This document shows, one piece after another, positions 39,019-50,202 of a stretch of 64,000 nt of DNA. Source of the DNA: Rhynchopus sp. YZ270_cl-10 (taxonomy: Eukaryota > Euglenozoa > Diplonemea > Diplonemida > Diplonemidae); contig OZ037849.1 of the NCBI GenBank assembly GCA_964035575.1, positions 868,001 through 932,000 of the forward strand, read 5' to 3'. Position numbers and translations under genes: made by a program. The first letter of the stretch is position 1. Each line of letters opens with the position of its first letter. The notes beneath the pieces were generated by a model, which did no database searches, was not told the DNA's origin, and saw only the letters and a list, made by a program, of their open reading frames with translations.

Positions 39019-42000
39019 ATGGAAGTGTACCTACGCTATGCGCTGACTGCAGAGGAGGTGGGTGTTGAGGTGGGTGAGTATGAGACGATCGGGCAGTTCC
39101 GTGAGAACGCTGCGGAGGAGTTTGACTGCGACGTGGAGCATGTGGCGCTGCATATGGGCGGGGTCAGCATTGGCAACGATGAGGAGCTTGTGTCTGCTGC
39201 AAGCTGCTTGACGCATGCGTCCGTTGTCGACGTTATGGTCTCCATGGACGTCTTCGTGGAACACATCCGCAACGGAACGCGAAGCTACACAGACCTCCCA
39301 GACAGCGTGCAAAGAGACATCCCCTGCGCCCTCGCTGCCCTGCAGTGCAGCCTCAACAGAGTAGAGTTCGGGCACCTCCCCCCCGAAGTGCAAACCCACC
39401 CAACCATCGTAGAGCACGTCATATTAGCTTCACCGCATATCTTCGAAACTGCGCACCCATCCGCATGGAACGACGAAGACTTCCGTGTGGCGGTGGTTCA
39501 CGCAACGAATGGCTTTTGTCTCTCGTGGGGTTGCTGTGAGGAGTTTCGGTCGGACCGGGATACGGTGTTTTCATGTGTGAAGCGCGACGGGGAGATGCTT
39601 GAGTATGCGAGCAACGAGCTGAGGAACTGCCCGGTCATCGTTCTGGCTAGCGTGCAGTCCTGCGGAATGGCCATTCGCTTTGCCTCAGAGGAGGTGCGTA
39701 GGGACCCAGAGATCTTCACCGCTGCAGTGATCCGCGATGTCTGGGTGCCCACATGGCTGCCAGAAGCACTTCGTGCAGACCGTGGGCTAGCCTTGCGCTG
39801 TATAAGCATGCGATCCACCGCCCTTCGTGCCTTCTCCGACGAACTGAAAGGTGATCCATTCGTGGTGACCGCGGCAGGATCGCTGGAGCATGCGTCAGAC
39901 GACCTGAAGAAGGACAAAGAGTTTGTGCTCTCCCGCATGCAAGCCAACGGAAGGGACCTTTGCTATGTGGATGAGTGCTTGCGGTCGGACAGAAGTGTTG
40001 TGATGGAGGCGATAGCGTCCAGCCCCCATGCCTTCAGCTATGCGTGCGACAGCATTCGCGACGAGCCTGATATAGCTCTGCAGTGCACCGTAGATTGCCC
40101 GGACGTTGCGAGGTGTTATGGTGACACGCTGTGCCAGGATAAGGACTTCATTTTGTCCGCCATCCGCACAAATGCGCACGCCTTTCGTTTTGTACCGAGC
40201 CGCTGGAGGGATGACGAAGAGGTCGCCAGGTTGGCTGTCGAGTCTTCGCAGGAACACTTCAAGGTCTGCAGCGCTGCGTTGCGTGGCAACCGCGCGTTTG
40301 TACTATTCGCAGTCCAGAAGGGGGCGGACCTGAGTTACGCCCCTGCCACACTTCGCAGTGACGCCGAGCTGTGCCGTGCAGCACAGAACAACACAGACCT
40401 TGAGTTTGCACCACCTGCACTGCGCGACGACTTTGAGTTTGTGAAGAAGGCTGTGTCGACGCAGGGCACTGACCTGCAGTACGCATCACCCGCACTGCAG
40501 GATTCTTATGACATTGTCTTGACCGCTGTGCAGCACTCTAGCCAAGCGTTTTTGTCCGCAAGCCCACGTTTGCGTAAATGCGAGACGCTTGCGAGAGAGG
40601 CGCTGCGTCATATCAGGCTCAGAGATGGGTCCGCCACGTACACAGATTGTTTCAGATTCCTAGGGACGTCTCTGCTCGACGACAAGACGTTTATTCTTTC
40701 TCTTACGAATCCCAGGTTGGGGTACGTCTCCAAACGCCTGCAGGCAGACCCTGACGTTGTTCTGAGCTGTATCCGTGAGGACGGCTCCGAGCTTCGTTAT
40801 GCCTCTTCCGACCTGCGCGGCGATCGAGTAGTCGTCGAGGCTGCTGTCACTTCCGAAGGGGAGGTCAAAAACACCGCACTACAGTTCGCCTCCCCTCGCC
40901 TGCAGCGCGACCACAGCCTTGTACTCCTTGCCGTCACCCACTGCGGCAGGTCCCTGCAGTATGCCTCCAGCGATCTGCAAAACAACATCGACATTGTGCG
41001 TGCCGCCGTGACACAGGATTGGGGCTCCCTCAATTTCGCGAACAGAACGCTTCTTCATATGACCGACATTGTGCACAATATTCTGCCTGCACACCCGCAG
41101 GCACTTCAATTTGCAAGCCCTGAGGTGCGGAACGATGTGTCGATTGTCGCTCCTCTTGCAGAGAAGGATGTACAGTGTCTGGCGTTCGCTGGGCCTGCAG
41201 TGCTGTCCGACCATGCGTTCATTTTGTCTGCGGTGCAGCAGAACCCATACGCCATGCAGTTCGCATCGCAGGATTTGCAAGACGACCCTGACATTGCCGC
41301 AGCCCTCATCGAGTACCCTGCTGGGGGGTCCAACGTTCCGCTCCTCAGCCCAAAGCTCCTTGGGAACAAGGAATTTATGACAAAGGCCATCACGAAACAT
41401 CCAAGCTGGCTATGCAGCGCAAGCCTGCCTCTCCGCAACGACCCTGCGTTTGTAGTCCTGGCTGTGCGCAAAGATCCGTACCTCATTGAGCATGCGGGGG
41501 CTGGAGCACGAGCAGACTATAACATGATGCTCGAGGTGATACAGTGTGGTGTCCACCTGACCCACGCTGCGATATCGTTGAGGAACAACCTTGACTTCAT
41601 GACGGAAGCAATTCTTGCGGATCCGGAAAATTTTGAGCATGCGAGCACAGCACTGCGGAACTGCAAGCGTGTTGCGCTGCTCGCTATGCGTGGGTACAAC
41701 GACAACCTGCAGCACGCAAGCGAAGCCCTGCAGAACGACCCACAGGTTGTGCTCCAATCCTGCATTGACGACCCGTCCAACATAAGGTTTGCAGGCACGA
41801 AGCTCAAAGACAACTACGCCTTTTGTGTGAAGGCTGTGCGCAAACAGCACTCCTTATTCCGCTACCTTTCCTCAACACTTCAAACAAACCCAAACTTCAT
41901 CCTCGCATGCATCCACAACGGCAACCAGCACCAATGGAAGCAACACCTCAATCCCTCCGCGTGGTCGCACACAGCGTTGGTGCTGAGATTGATTCCTGCA

Positions 42001-42747
42001 TTGGGAGGGAAAACTGTTATGACGAAGGCCGACGAAAAGGTACGACGGAAGTTTAAGGTAGCACTTTCCTGTGTAAAATCCGATGTAACCTGCTTGAATT
42101 TGGTATCACTACAGCTGCGCAATGACAAAGACTTCATTATGGCATGCCTCAAAGGCTCGCTAGACGTTTCTCTTATTGGTAAATCATTGTGGTGCGATGC
42201 TGACGTCGTGGCGAAGGCTGTTGTCACCACCACCTCTGCAGCACTGCAGTACGCAAGCCCTACACTGCAAGACAACCACGACATCGTGTTAACCGCAGTA
42301 TCCCACAACGGTATGAACCTACAGCACGCCTCCGCGAGACTGCAGGCTACACGTCTCATAGCGAACACAGCAGTGCACAGCACGGAGGCGGCCCTCCCCT
42401 TTGCCAGCCAAACCCTTCGCGAGGATGTCGCCTTTCTCATCCGTATGAAGCTGCGGGGTACAGATGCGCTGCACACAGCGAAGACTGCGCAGGATAAGGC
42501 TCTCTTTGCGAACCGTGCCTTTATGTTAGAGTGTGTGCGCCGCAATGGGAGCAACCTGCAGCATGCGTCAGAGGCCCTGCAGGACGACGTCGACGTTGTT
42601 CTCGAGGCACTAAGAAGCACGACCTCTGCTGCCGCCTTTGCAAGTGTGTCTGTCCTGCGCCACCCCCGTGTGCGTGTGCTCCTCTGGTGGCGCGCAGCAC
42701 TGCTCACAGGATGTCTCGTCTTCTTAATGTACAGCAAGGTGGTGTAA
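39019..42747 (+). CDS. DUF4116-repeat protein with ubiquitin-like N-terminus and C-terminal membrane anchor
   Basis: 1242 residues. Residues 1-75 (MEVYLRYALTAEEVGVEVGE, then ETIGQFRENAAEEFDCD and VVDVMVSM) read like a ubiquitin-like beta-grasp. From about 170 to 1200 run about two dozen units of some 45-50 residues with the DUF4116 pattern: LR(S/N)D..(V/F)V..AV...G..L.YAS..L..D. These form helical repeat solenoids that probably mediate protein contacts; their cellular role is not known. The last 30 residues (VRVLLWWRAALLTGCLVFLM, then YSKVV) are a single hydrophobic span with a tiny tail, as in tail-anchored proteins. The ATG follows a C-rich tract ending ACTTCAG by about 25 bp. No intron is needed. 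Confidence 0.8.
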   Translation: MEVYLRYALTAEEVGVEVGEYETIGQFRENAAEEFDCDVEHVALHMGGVSIGNDEELVSAASCLTHASVVDVMVSMDVFVEHIRNGTRSYTDLPDSVQRDIPCALAALQCSLNRVEFGHLPPEVQTHPTIVEHVILASPHIFETAHPSAWNDEDFRVAVVHATNGFCLSWGCCEEFRSDRDTVFSCVKRDGEMLEYASNELRNCPVIVLASVQSCGMAIRFASEEVRRDPEIFTAAVIRDVWVPTWLPEALRADRGLALRCISMRSTALRAFSDELKGDPFVVTAAGSLEHASDDLKKDKEFVLSRMQANGRDLCYVDECLRSDRSVVMEAIASSPHAFSYACDSIRDEPDIALQCTVDCPDVARCYGDTLCQDKDFILSAIRTNAHAFRFVPSRWRDDEEVARLAVESSQEHFKVCSAALRGNRAFVLFAVQKGADLSYAPATLRSDAELCRAAQNNTDLEFAPPALRDDFEFVKKAVSTQGTDLQYASPALQDSYDIVLTAVQHSSQAFLSASPRLRKCETLAREALRHIRLRDGSATYTDCFRFLGTSLLDDKTFILSLTNPRLGYVSKRLQADPDVVLSCIREDGSELRYASSDLRGDRVVVEAAVTSEGEVKNTALQFASPRLQRDHSLVLLAVTHCGRSLQYASSDLQNNIDIVRAAVTQDWGSLNFANRTLLHMTDIVHNILPAHPQALQFASPEVRNDVSIVAPLAEKDVQCLAFAGPAVLSDHAFILSAVQQNPYAMQFASQDLQDDPDIAAALIEYPAGGSNVPLLSPKLLGNKEFMTKAITKHPSWLCSASLPLRNDPAFVVLAVRKDPYLIEHAGAGARADYNMMLEVIQCGVHLTHAAISLRNNLDFMTEAILADPENFEHASTALRNCKRVALLAMRGYNDNLQHASEALQNDPQVVLQSCIDDPSNIRFAGTKLKDNYAFCVKAVRKQHSLFRYLSSTLQTNPNFILACIHNGNQHQWKQHLNPSAWSHTALVLRLIPALGGKTVMTKADEKVRRKFKVALSCVKSDVTCLNLVSLQLRNDKDFIMACLKGSLDVSLIGKSLWCDADVVAKAVVTTTSAALQYASPTLQDNHDIVLTAVSHNGMNLQHASARLQATRLIANTAVHSTEAALPFASQTLREDVAFLIRMKLRGTDALHTAKTAQDKALFANRAFMLECVRRNGSNLQHASEALQDDVDVVLEALRSTTSAAAFASVSVLRHPRVRVLLWWRAALLTGCLVFLMYSKVV

Positions 42748-42793
42748 AAAATCTATTTTTTGTGAATTTGGAACATTTGACAGAAGCAGTGCT

Positions 42794-42830
42794 CTGCGTC
42801 CGCCGAGGTACGGTGAGGCGTTTTGCACTA
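42794..42830 (+). repeat. Hairpin repeat F2, hit by a transposon
   Basis: GCGTCCGCCGAGGTACGGTG, AGGCG, TTTTGCACTA; the family's usual tail is broken by the piggyBac-like element that begins at the TTAA immediately after. Confidence 0.6.
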
Positions 42831-43219
42831 TTAACCCTTTACGGACCACGACCGATTTTTTCGATTTGCTAGGATCTTCTCTCCCGTAGGTAAAATGTGA
42901 TCTGATGCATATTTTTGATCGTACCTGGCCGCAATTGAAAGATTTTGAGCAGATCTTTCAAATGGAGCAGAAATCGAAATAAAATGAGAAAAATGGAAAA
43001 TGGAAAATTGAGGAGAGCTGATATTTTTTTCTGAAAATTTTGAAGAAAAAAATTATTCCGGCTGCGCACCTGTTTTTTCGGTTTTCGAAAATGGCTTTAT
43101 TTGAAAGATCGGTTCAAAATCTTTCAAAAGAAAAAAAAATCGATCAAAAAGTCCTAGTAGATAATGTCTCACTGCATGGAGAGAAGGTACCAACCAACTA
43201 CATATACCGTAATTGTACA

Positions 43220-45084
43220 CACCATGGACTTGTAATGACATTACGTGACGAGGGACGAGGGAAATTACGTGGGAAATTACGCGCGCAATGACGTCGTCAC
43301 GACGCGGGCACCCCCTCGTAATGACGACGTCATGACGTGGGGTTTTCCTCGTCACGACGACGGCATTACGACGTCATGACGAGGGGTGCCCTCGTAATTA
43401 CGAGGGGACCCCTCGTAATTACGAGGGGTGCTCCCGTGGTCATTGTCTGGCTATTGCCTCCCAGGGAAAGGGACTCTCGAATTTTTTTTTTTTGCCCCTA
43501 TAAAGGGCTAATTTCGACGATTTGAGGCCATTAAAAGCAAAATTTGATGCTTTTGAGCATCTGTGGGGGTCTAAAACGCGTTTTTGCGGTTTTTTTTCCT
43601 CCTTCCCCCATATTTTTCTTTACCGACTACTTTGGCTCAGCATAAAAAAATTTTTAAATAAAGGTCGAGATTTAGGTAGTGGCCAAGTAAAAGAACACAA
43701 TTTTTTAATGGACCATCTGGGGGTACACAAATACGCAGTTCTCCTCTCAAAAACCACGGATATTTTACGATATCCTGTGTCCATTATAATACCGTAATCG
43801 TAAGAATTCTGGGAGGGTAATATTTCTTGTTTTTTTCTGTTCCTTTTTCCACCACACCTCCAAAAACACCCTCACAGGATGACAGTATACAAAAACATGA
43901 TAAACGATGAAAACCCGCAACTCTACGCCACAGGTTCTTTCTTCCTCTGGGAAACTCTTTGTCAGTCACTGCTATAGCCATTTAACCCAGGGAGCATAGC
44001 TAGTGCAAGAAATTCGACTTCGGGATCCGGAAAGTCTGTCCTCTGCTCTTGCGGAGGACTAGGCACAAGAAAATATTGCGTTCCCCCAGGAAACTAATTT
44101 TTGTCACAGTAATTTTTGCCCAGGGCATGCTCTTGAAGCATGGCGGCTTGGTGTGAGAAGGGGCAGTGTGTTGTTTTGTTCTAGATTTCAACGGTTGTTA
44201 GAACGAGTCAAGTGGATGCTTATCTAAACACTGACTTTAGTACAGACCCGAGAGATCACACATGACTTTGAGGAAAGAACAAAGCAATGCATCTGTACCC
44301 GCACGCCAGGTTGTAGTTACTTCAGGATTTTCTTAAGTTTGCATGAAAGAGAAGGGGGCGAAACCTTTGTATACGTCTACGACGAAGGTAGTAGCCTAAT
44401 GACAACCATGTGGTGGCTGTAATTCACATCCCTTAGAATTACCAGAATTCAGCCTTTGTTGAAGTAATGTGCATACTTGTATGTGCGTGTCACGCTTCTC
44501 CACCCTTAAATGGGTGCACCGCTCGGTGAGCAGTGGTAACCCTTCTCGACTAGTGCAAACTTAAGAATTTTCTGCTGTAACTTACCAAAATCGATTTTCT
44601 CACCCCAAACACCCGCAACACCCCACCTGCTACTTCGGTAGCCTGTGTTGTTGGGAGTTGGTTCTCATGTTGATCCCCAGTGTCTTGCACTGCTTCTTCT
44701 GAGCCCAACGCTGTTTGGCCTGTCGACGTAATAAATACGAAGACAGGGCGGCGGTGCCAACAATTTTCCGATGATGTAACGTTTTATCTGATTGATTTAT
44801 CGTTTGATATACCTTGTGTGTGCTACTTCATGCACACCCAAGCAAGGTATATTGAAAGGTACTTTCAAGCGATACTTCGTTATGTCATTGGGGGTACCTG
44901 GGTACCTGGGTACCTGGGTGCCCACGTCATGACGACGTCATGACGAGGTAATTACGAGGGGGTGCCCTCGTAATTACCTCGTCATGACGAGGGCACCCCC
45001 TCGTAATTACGAGGGGGTGCCCTCGTCAAGGCACTCGTAATTACCTCGTCATGACGCGCGTAATGTCATTACGAGTCCATGGTG
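43220..45084. mobile_element. TIR element with palindromic subterminal arrays, copy 1
   Basis: Ends CACCATGGACTTGTAATGAC and the complement of CACCATGGACTCGTAATGAC. Just inside each end are arrays of the palindrome CCTCGTAATTACGAGG / CGTCATGACG. The interior has GGGCTAATTTCGACGATTTG, a core of about 960 bp (43963-44922) shared with 60370-61378, and then GGTACCTG repeats. CA dinucleotides flank the element; the target duplication is uncertain. No protein encoded. Confidence 0.75.
43963..44922 (+). repeat. Conserved 1-kb non-coding core, copy 1
   Basis: Near-identical to 60370-61378 with few gaps. It has no open frame of note, but several self-complementary strings: GTCCTC...GAGGAC, GCATGCTCTTGAAGCATG, CACCC-TTAAAT-GGGTG. 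It could be a structured RNA or simply the defective body of the element. Confidence 0.7.
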
Positions 45085-46111
45085 CAGAGGTTGGACAGTA
45101 CAAAAGTTGGGGCTTTTGGGACTTTTGGCCAACTTGGCATGGTGCTGAACAAAGGTGAACGCCGCATCCCACGCACATGTAATCTGTTTTCAGACGCCTG
45201 TTTCCCAAGCAAGAAGAAGTTGTCGACCAACACCCTCCTGCCAGTGTCTCTGTACCTTGACCGTGTTGATATAGATTTTGTACCCCTCCCTGTGGCTTTC
45301 CGTACCCTCCCGCCGAAATTTCGAAGGGACCCTCCGAAAAAATTTTTTTTGGTCGCGAAAATCGGTCCAAAAACGGTCTAGATTGCCCCATGCGTGGCAT
45401 TCCGGGCAATTTGAGGGCAATTTGGCGTGCAAGAGCCATGTGTGGGGCACCATGTGCCCCCATGCTGCACCCCTTATACAGGGTTTTTACAGGCAAAAAA
45501 TGAAAAACGACAGTCGGGCACAAAAAGCCACGGATCGGGGCACAAAGTTACATCCCACCCTCCCTTGGCCCTCGGGACTCCTTTCGGGAGGTCAGGGCTT
45601 CCCTCGGGCCTTCGGCCCTCGGGGAGCCCTGACCTCCCTCAAGGGTCCCTCGGGCTTTGGCGGGAGGGAGGGAAATAACCATTCTGTACAATGTTCCTCA
45701 AAAGACAAAATGCAATAAATACACGGAGAAGAGGCACATCCAGTTCAGGGTCAGGAACTGCAACTACGCGTGTTACTTTGCCCAGTCGCGGGTATTTTCC
45801 ATTATTTTAGTTTCGTTCTGAAGACCGTACAAAATGGTTCCCTGCACACCAAAGTTTGAATCCTCTGATGACTCAAGCGCGTCAGAATGGTACATTATTC
45901 CCCAAAAATGACCCAAAATACCCTATTATGTGATAATGCCGGGTGTGGATGAGAGGGGATGAGAGCGTCAAAAAAATCGAATCTTGCGTCTTTTGAAAGA
46001 TTTCGCACAAAATCTTCTCATTTAAAAAAAAAATCTTCAAAAAGTCCTAGTGGAAGCCAATTTAGGTGGTTGCGTGGACATATATGTCCCCTCTGGTCCT
46101 TAAAGGGTTAA

Positions 46112-46868
46112 CTTCTGTTTTTTTCCCCCCTCTTTTTGTACAAAAAGAGCTCTTGAGAGGGGTCAAGAAGCAGAGATATTCCTATGCTAACCTCTCTGAG
46201 CTTCCCCCTTGTCGAGTTGTTGTTGTTGCCTTTTCCCTTTTTGCACTACTCAAATGCACATTTATCGGAAACGACCGGAGCGGAAAACGTTTGGGACTTT
46301 TTGGGATGTTTGCGCCGGAGAAGTTTGGGACTTTTTATGCCCCCGCAGCCAACGTTTATGGATACGGCAACTTGCTTCTTTCTTCCCCTTTCTGTACTGA
46401 CACATCACCAACCCCCCTTGAGGAGGTGTGCTGTCTGGGGAACTGAATCCTGTGGGGGTGGCATGGCGCACCACCGCTGCCCTCTCTTATAAAACATATA
46501 CTGAATGGAAAAACAAATTTGCAGGCACCTTCGGTCGACTCTATTTTCTCTTCACAATGGTTGATATTTGAAGGGGAAAAAAACGTTATCAGCACCACAC
46601 ACCCTCCAGACACCCTCTCCGACGTCTATACCTTTCCGTAAAGGCTTCGGCCAACATTGAGATACAGACCCGAATTCTCCAACCTGGTGGGATTCCTAGG
46701 CGATTGTCGACGGTAACTTAAGTTAACTGAAGTGACTTAAGTTATGACATATAATTTAAGTTTTTTAAAGCTTAAGTTAGCCATGAAGCACCCCAAAAAA
46801 ATTTCTTTTTCTCACACTCCCTTCTCCCCTCACACCACCTGCACACCACACTCCAGCACCACACCACA
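46112..46868. other. Spacer before DNAJC21
   Basis: No gene supported. It includes a CTTAAGTT-rich stretch (46720-46790). A pyrimidine-rich tract ending CACACTCCAG lies about 13 bp before the ATG. Confidence 0.5.
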
Positions 46869-49370
46869 ATGTCCCGTCTACGTGACTACTACGAAGTTGT
46901 GGGTGTCGAGTCTGATGCAACTGAAGACGACATCAAGAAGGCCTACAAGCGCTCCGCCCTCCGCTGCCACCCTGACAAGAACCGCCACCGCCTCGAAGAA
47001 GCTGCAGAAGAATTCAAGGAGCTGTCCAACGCTTACACCTGCCTCGTTGACAAAAACGAACGAGCATGGTACGACGCTCACAAAGAACAGGTGCTCTCTG
47101 GGAACTCTGGTCCTGGTGATGAGTATGAGCCAGACCATATGAACCTGTTCCCCTACTTCTCTCATGCGTGTTTCAAGGGGTTCGATATGACCAATCCTAA
47201 GTGTTTCTACCATGTGTACAAAACAGTGTTCTCCACGATTTTCGAGGAGGAAAAGGCGTATCTCGACAGCAAGCAAAAGGCGAAGTTTGCGCCGAAGAAG
47301 TTTGGCGATGCGTTCTCCCCGATTGATGAGGTGCTTGCGTTTTATGATGATTTGAAGTCGTTTTCGACGGCGAAAAATTTTTCTTGGAAGGATAAATACA
47401 ACCCTAACGAGGCAGATTGCAGACAGATCCGACGGGCTATCGAAAAGGAGAACGACAAAGAACGCAAAAAGGGGCGCAGGGAATACAATGAGTTGGTCCG
47501 CAACCTTGCTTCTCACGTCAAAAAGGCGGATAAACGAGTCATGGAACACCGCCGACGCCAGGCAATGAAAGCCCAAGAACAACGTGAAGCCGCCTCAGCC
47601 CGCACCAAACAGCAAACAGAGGAGCGCCGCAAAAAGGTTTTCGAATTAGCTGACTCCTACTGGGATGATTTGGATGACTTTAACTTTGACGAAGATACTG
47701 AAATTCTCGACCAGGTCATGCACGGAGACGACAAAAAGCAAAAGAAAGCAGAAGAAGAAGTCAATTACTACTGCCCAGTCTGCAAAAAGCTGTTCCGATC
47801 AAAAGCAAAATGGGTGGAACACCGTGTCTCCAAAAAGCACAAAGAAGCCATGAAGAAAAAGGGACATCTTTTCCCTGAGTTTAACGACGCTGAAACGGAG
47901 GAAGAAGAGGAGGAGGAGGAGGAAGAAGAAGAAGAAGAAGAGGAATCTTCCAGCTCCAAGTCTGGAAGTGACGAAGGGGAGTCGGGAGCGGAGTCGAGCG
48001 AGGAAGAGGAGGAGGAGGAGGAGGAATCGCGAGAAGCAGTGAAAGGGAAGGGGAAGGGAAAAGAGAAGTCTCAGCCCAAGGAGGAGGAGGAGAAGGTGGT
48101 GGAGAAAGTGGAGAAGGAGGAGAAGAAGCCGCAGAACAACAACAACAACAACAAAAAGGGCAACAACAACAACAAGAGAAAAGGACGCAATCTCGCCGAC
48201 GATCTTGAAGGTATGCATCAGCACCGCTCCCCAATGCCTACCTACACGCATATGGTGTACACCCATAATATTAGCACACCCCCTTTCCCATTCACTTCCA
48301 CGCACTCCGGTGTGGAAGAACTGCAATGCTGTGATTTTTTATCATATCAGATGTACACCACGAAATGGATGTAGGACTGCATGGTTGGGTGTCCACCCTC
48401 CCGGTACGAGAGGGCTTTGTATTTTCAACTCTACTTTTTATTATTTGTTACAACTGTTGACAACACTTTGCCTTTAGGTGTTTACTTCAATCTTTCCACA
48501 CCGGTCAACCTTTAGGTGTATATTCCACAATCTTTCCACACAGCAGAAGAACCACCTGCAGTCCAAAGCATGATGCAAACCGGCAAGCGTGGGAAGGCCT
48601 CCCGCACACAGCAACCTTACGAAGCACCTAGCGACGAGGAGACGGGAGGTGGACGACGCAACAAACCGAACAAAAAGCAGCTGGCACGCGACCGCCTTGC
48701 GGGGGAACGCAAGCGCGAGCAGGAGAAGCAGGCCGAGGCCAAGGCAGCAGCCGCCGCACAAAAGGAAAAGCTGGCAGAGAAAAAACGCCGCCGCGAGGAA
48801 CACGAAGAAGCCCAACGGAAGAACGCCGAACGCAAACTCGAGGCCCGCCTCGCCCGCGAGGCCGAACTCAAAAAGCAGATGGAGGAGGAGGAGAACGGCT
48901 CCTCCAAACCCTCTGCTGATTCTGAGGACGACCAGGAAGGGATTGCATGCTCTGATGACGACGACGACGACGACGAAGAAGACGTCCCTAAAAAGGTCAA
49001 TGAGGACAAAAAAGAAGTCAAAAAAGAAGTCAAAAAGCAGGTCGAAGAGAGCGACTCTGAAGAAGAATCAACAGAGTCCGAAGAGGAGTCTGAATCCACA
49101 GAGAAAGCGGCAGTTCAGAAGGATTCCACAGAGCAAGAGCAGCAAGATGCATCCAACGTCCCCTCCTACCAGGACTATAAAAACATGAAAGACATGAAAA
49201 AAAAGGTGCTCCGCTCCGCTCAGAAGGGGGACCAAGGCACTCTGAACATCGTTTGTGCCGTGTGTGCAGGAGTGTTCCCCTCACGAAACCAACTCTTCAA
49301 ACACATTGAAGCAACCGGGCATGCTCAATACAAAGAAGAACCGAAGAAGAAGAAGAAGGGGAGGAGGTAG
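46869..49370 (+). CDS. DNAJC21: DNAJC21/Jjj1-type J-domain and zinc-finger protein
   Basis: Two exons (46869-48210 and 48544-49370; intron GTATGC...ACAG) give 722 residues. Residues 1-70 are a J domain with HPD at 34-36 (RCHPDKNRH). A charged middle region contains the first C2H2 finger (YYCPVCKKLFRSKAKWVEH, then RVSKKH), typical of the family. Acidic Glu-rich and Lys-rich tracts follow, and the second C2H2 finger (CAVCAGVFPSRNQLFKHIEA, then TGH) is at the C-terminus, ending KKKKKGRR. In yeast and man this protein acts with Hsp70 in late 60S ribosomal subunit maturation, releasing export factors. Both fingers and the J domain are in order, so the assignment is firm. The unspliced frame would stop at 48374 before the second finger, which is why the intron is inferred. 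A further small 3' intron (49367 to about 49436) is possible but its GTAGAG donor is unlike the others. Confidence 0.9.
48345..48435 (+). repeat. Dispersed repeat F9, copy 2, in the DNAJC21 intron
   Basis: ATCAGATGTACACCACGAAA, GTAGGACTGCATGGTTGGGT, GTCC, then GAGGGCTTTGTATTTTCAA. The parallel copy is at 15565-15672. The two GTGTWTAYTYC-like blocks after it repeat CACACCGGTCAACCTTTAGG-type sequence. Confidence 0.6.
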
Positions 49371-50202
49371 AGGAAGGGGGTGGGAATGTGTTCCTATAGT
49401 GTCTCAACGGTTTACTTTTCCTTTTACTGATTCTAGCCAAAGAAAAAAGAAGTAAAAAACTGTTGGGAAAAAAAATGGGGGTGTTTGGGGGAGGGGAGGG
49501 GGGGGAAGGTAATACAGTGTTCATGTACTCCCTTGGTAATAGAGTAAAGTGGAATGTGTTTTCCTTGTTGCTTTTGGGTATGTTCCAGTTCACCATTTTT
49601 TTTTTTGCTCGTTGCCGGGGGGAATAGTACATGGTCAAAGTGAAGCTGAGGATATCAGGTGTGTTGGATTATGGAATACATTGTGGCATTGTGGTATTTT
49701 TTTTTGTGTGCAGGGCAAGTTTTTGCCGAAAAATTTATCAAAAAAAACGGGGAAAAAAGCAAACAAACAAACAACAGAATGGTGCATGTTAGGGGGTTTG
49801 GATTGTGCCATATTTAAAAAATGATGTCATCTGAGCAGACTCGCCCCCCTTTTTTTTGGGTGACGTTTTGAAGTACATACCCTTACCTCTCATTGGTTGG
49901 GTGGGCATTTGGCGAACAAAATAGTGCAAAATTCTTGAGCCCCAAATCCTGCGAAAAAAAAGGCAAATATTTTTTGATGATTATTTAACCCCCCCCCAAG
50001 ACACCCGAAAACCCGCAGCTCCTTTGCGGATGGATGACGATCAACAACCGAAACAGACAAACCAAAATAGAAATACCCAGGACATTTCAATTTCCCTTTG
50101 CTTTTTAAAAAACAACTATGACTACTTCTTCTCCCTTCCCTTCCCCCTCTCCCCTCTCACCCCCTCCTCCTTTGTTACAGACCTAAAAACAACACCTCAA
50201 AT
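49371..50202. other. Intergenic region
   Basis: G-rich then T-rich spacer with no gene or strong repeat. A long pyrimidine tract (50130-50180) ending CTTTGTTACAG lies about 23 bp before the next ATG, the clearest acceptor-like tract in the window. Confidence 0.6.

Larger units (their letters stand above)
42835..46107. mobile_element. Non-autonomous piggyBac-like element
   Basis: Ends CCCTTTACGGACCA and TGGTCCTTAAAGGG (13 of 14 match as inverted repeats) with TTAA on both sides (42831-42834, 46108-46111). TTAA targets and CCC-type ends are the hallmarks of piggyBac. 3273 bp, no transposase. The middle (43220-45084) is a second element; the remaining host part includes repeated TCAAAAAGTCCTAGT strings near both ends. 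The open frames across 45041-45718 show no domain and I do not count them. Confidence 0.75.

Noticed and set aside
41880-42737. 285-codon minus-strand frame opposite the DUF4116 gene
   Set aside because: No domain; the + strand repeats explain the conservation.
45041-45718. Overlapping frames of 100-160 codons on both strands within the piggyBac-like element
   Set aside because: No transposase motif (no DDE pattern or zinc finger); overlapping frames on both strands in a GC-richer stretch are expected by chance.
48211-48374. Continuation of the DNAJC21 frame to a stop at 48374
   Set aside because: It crosses a GTATGC donor, and splicing to 48544 restores the family's C-terminal zinc finger.
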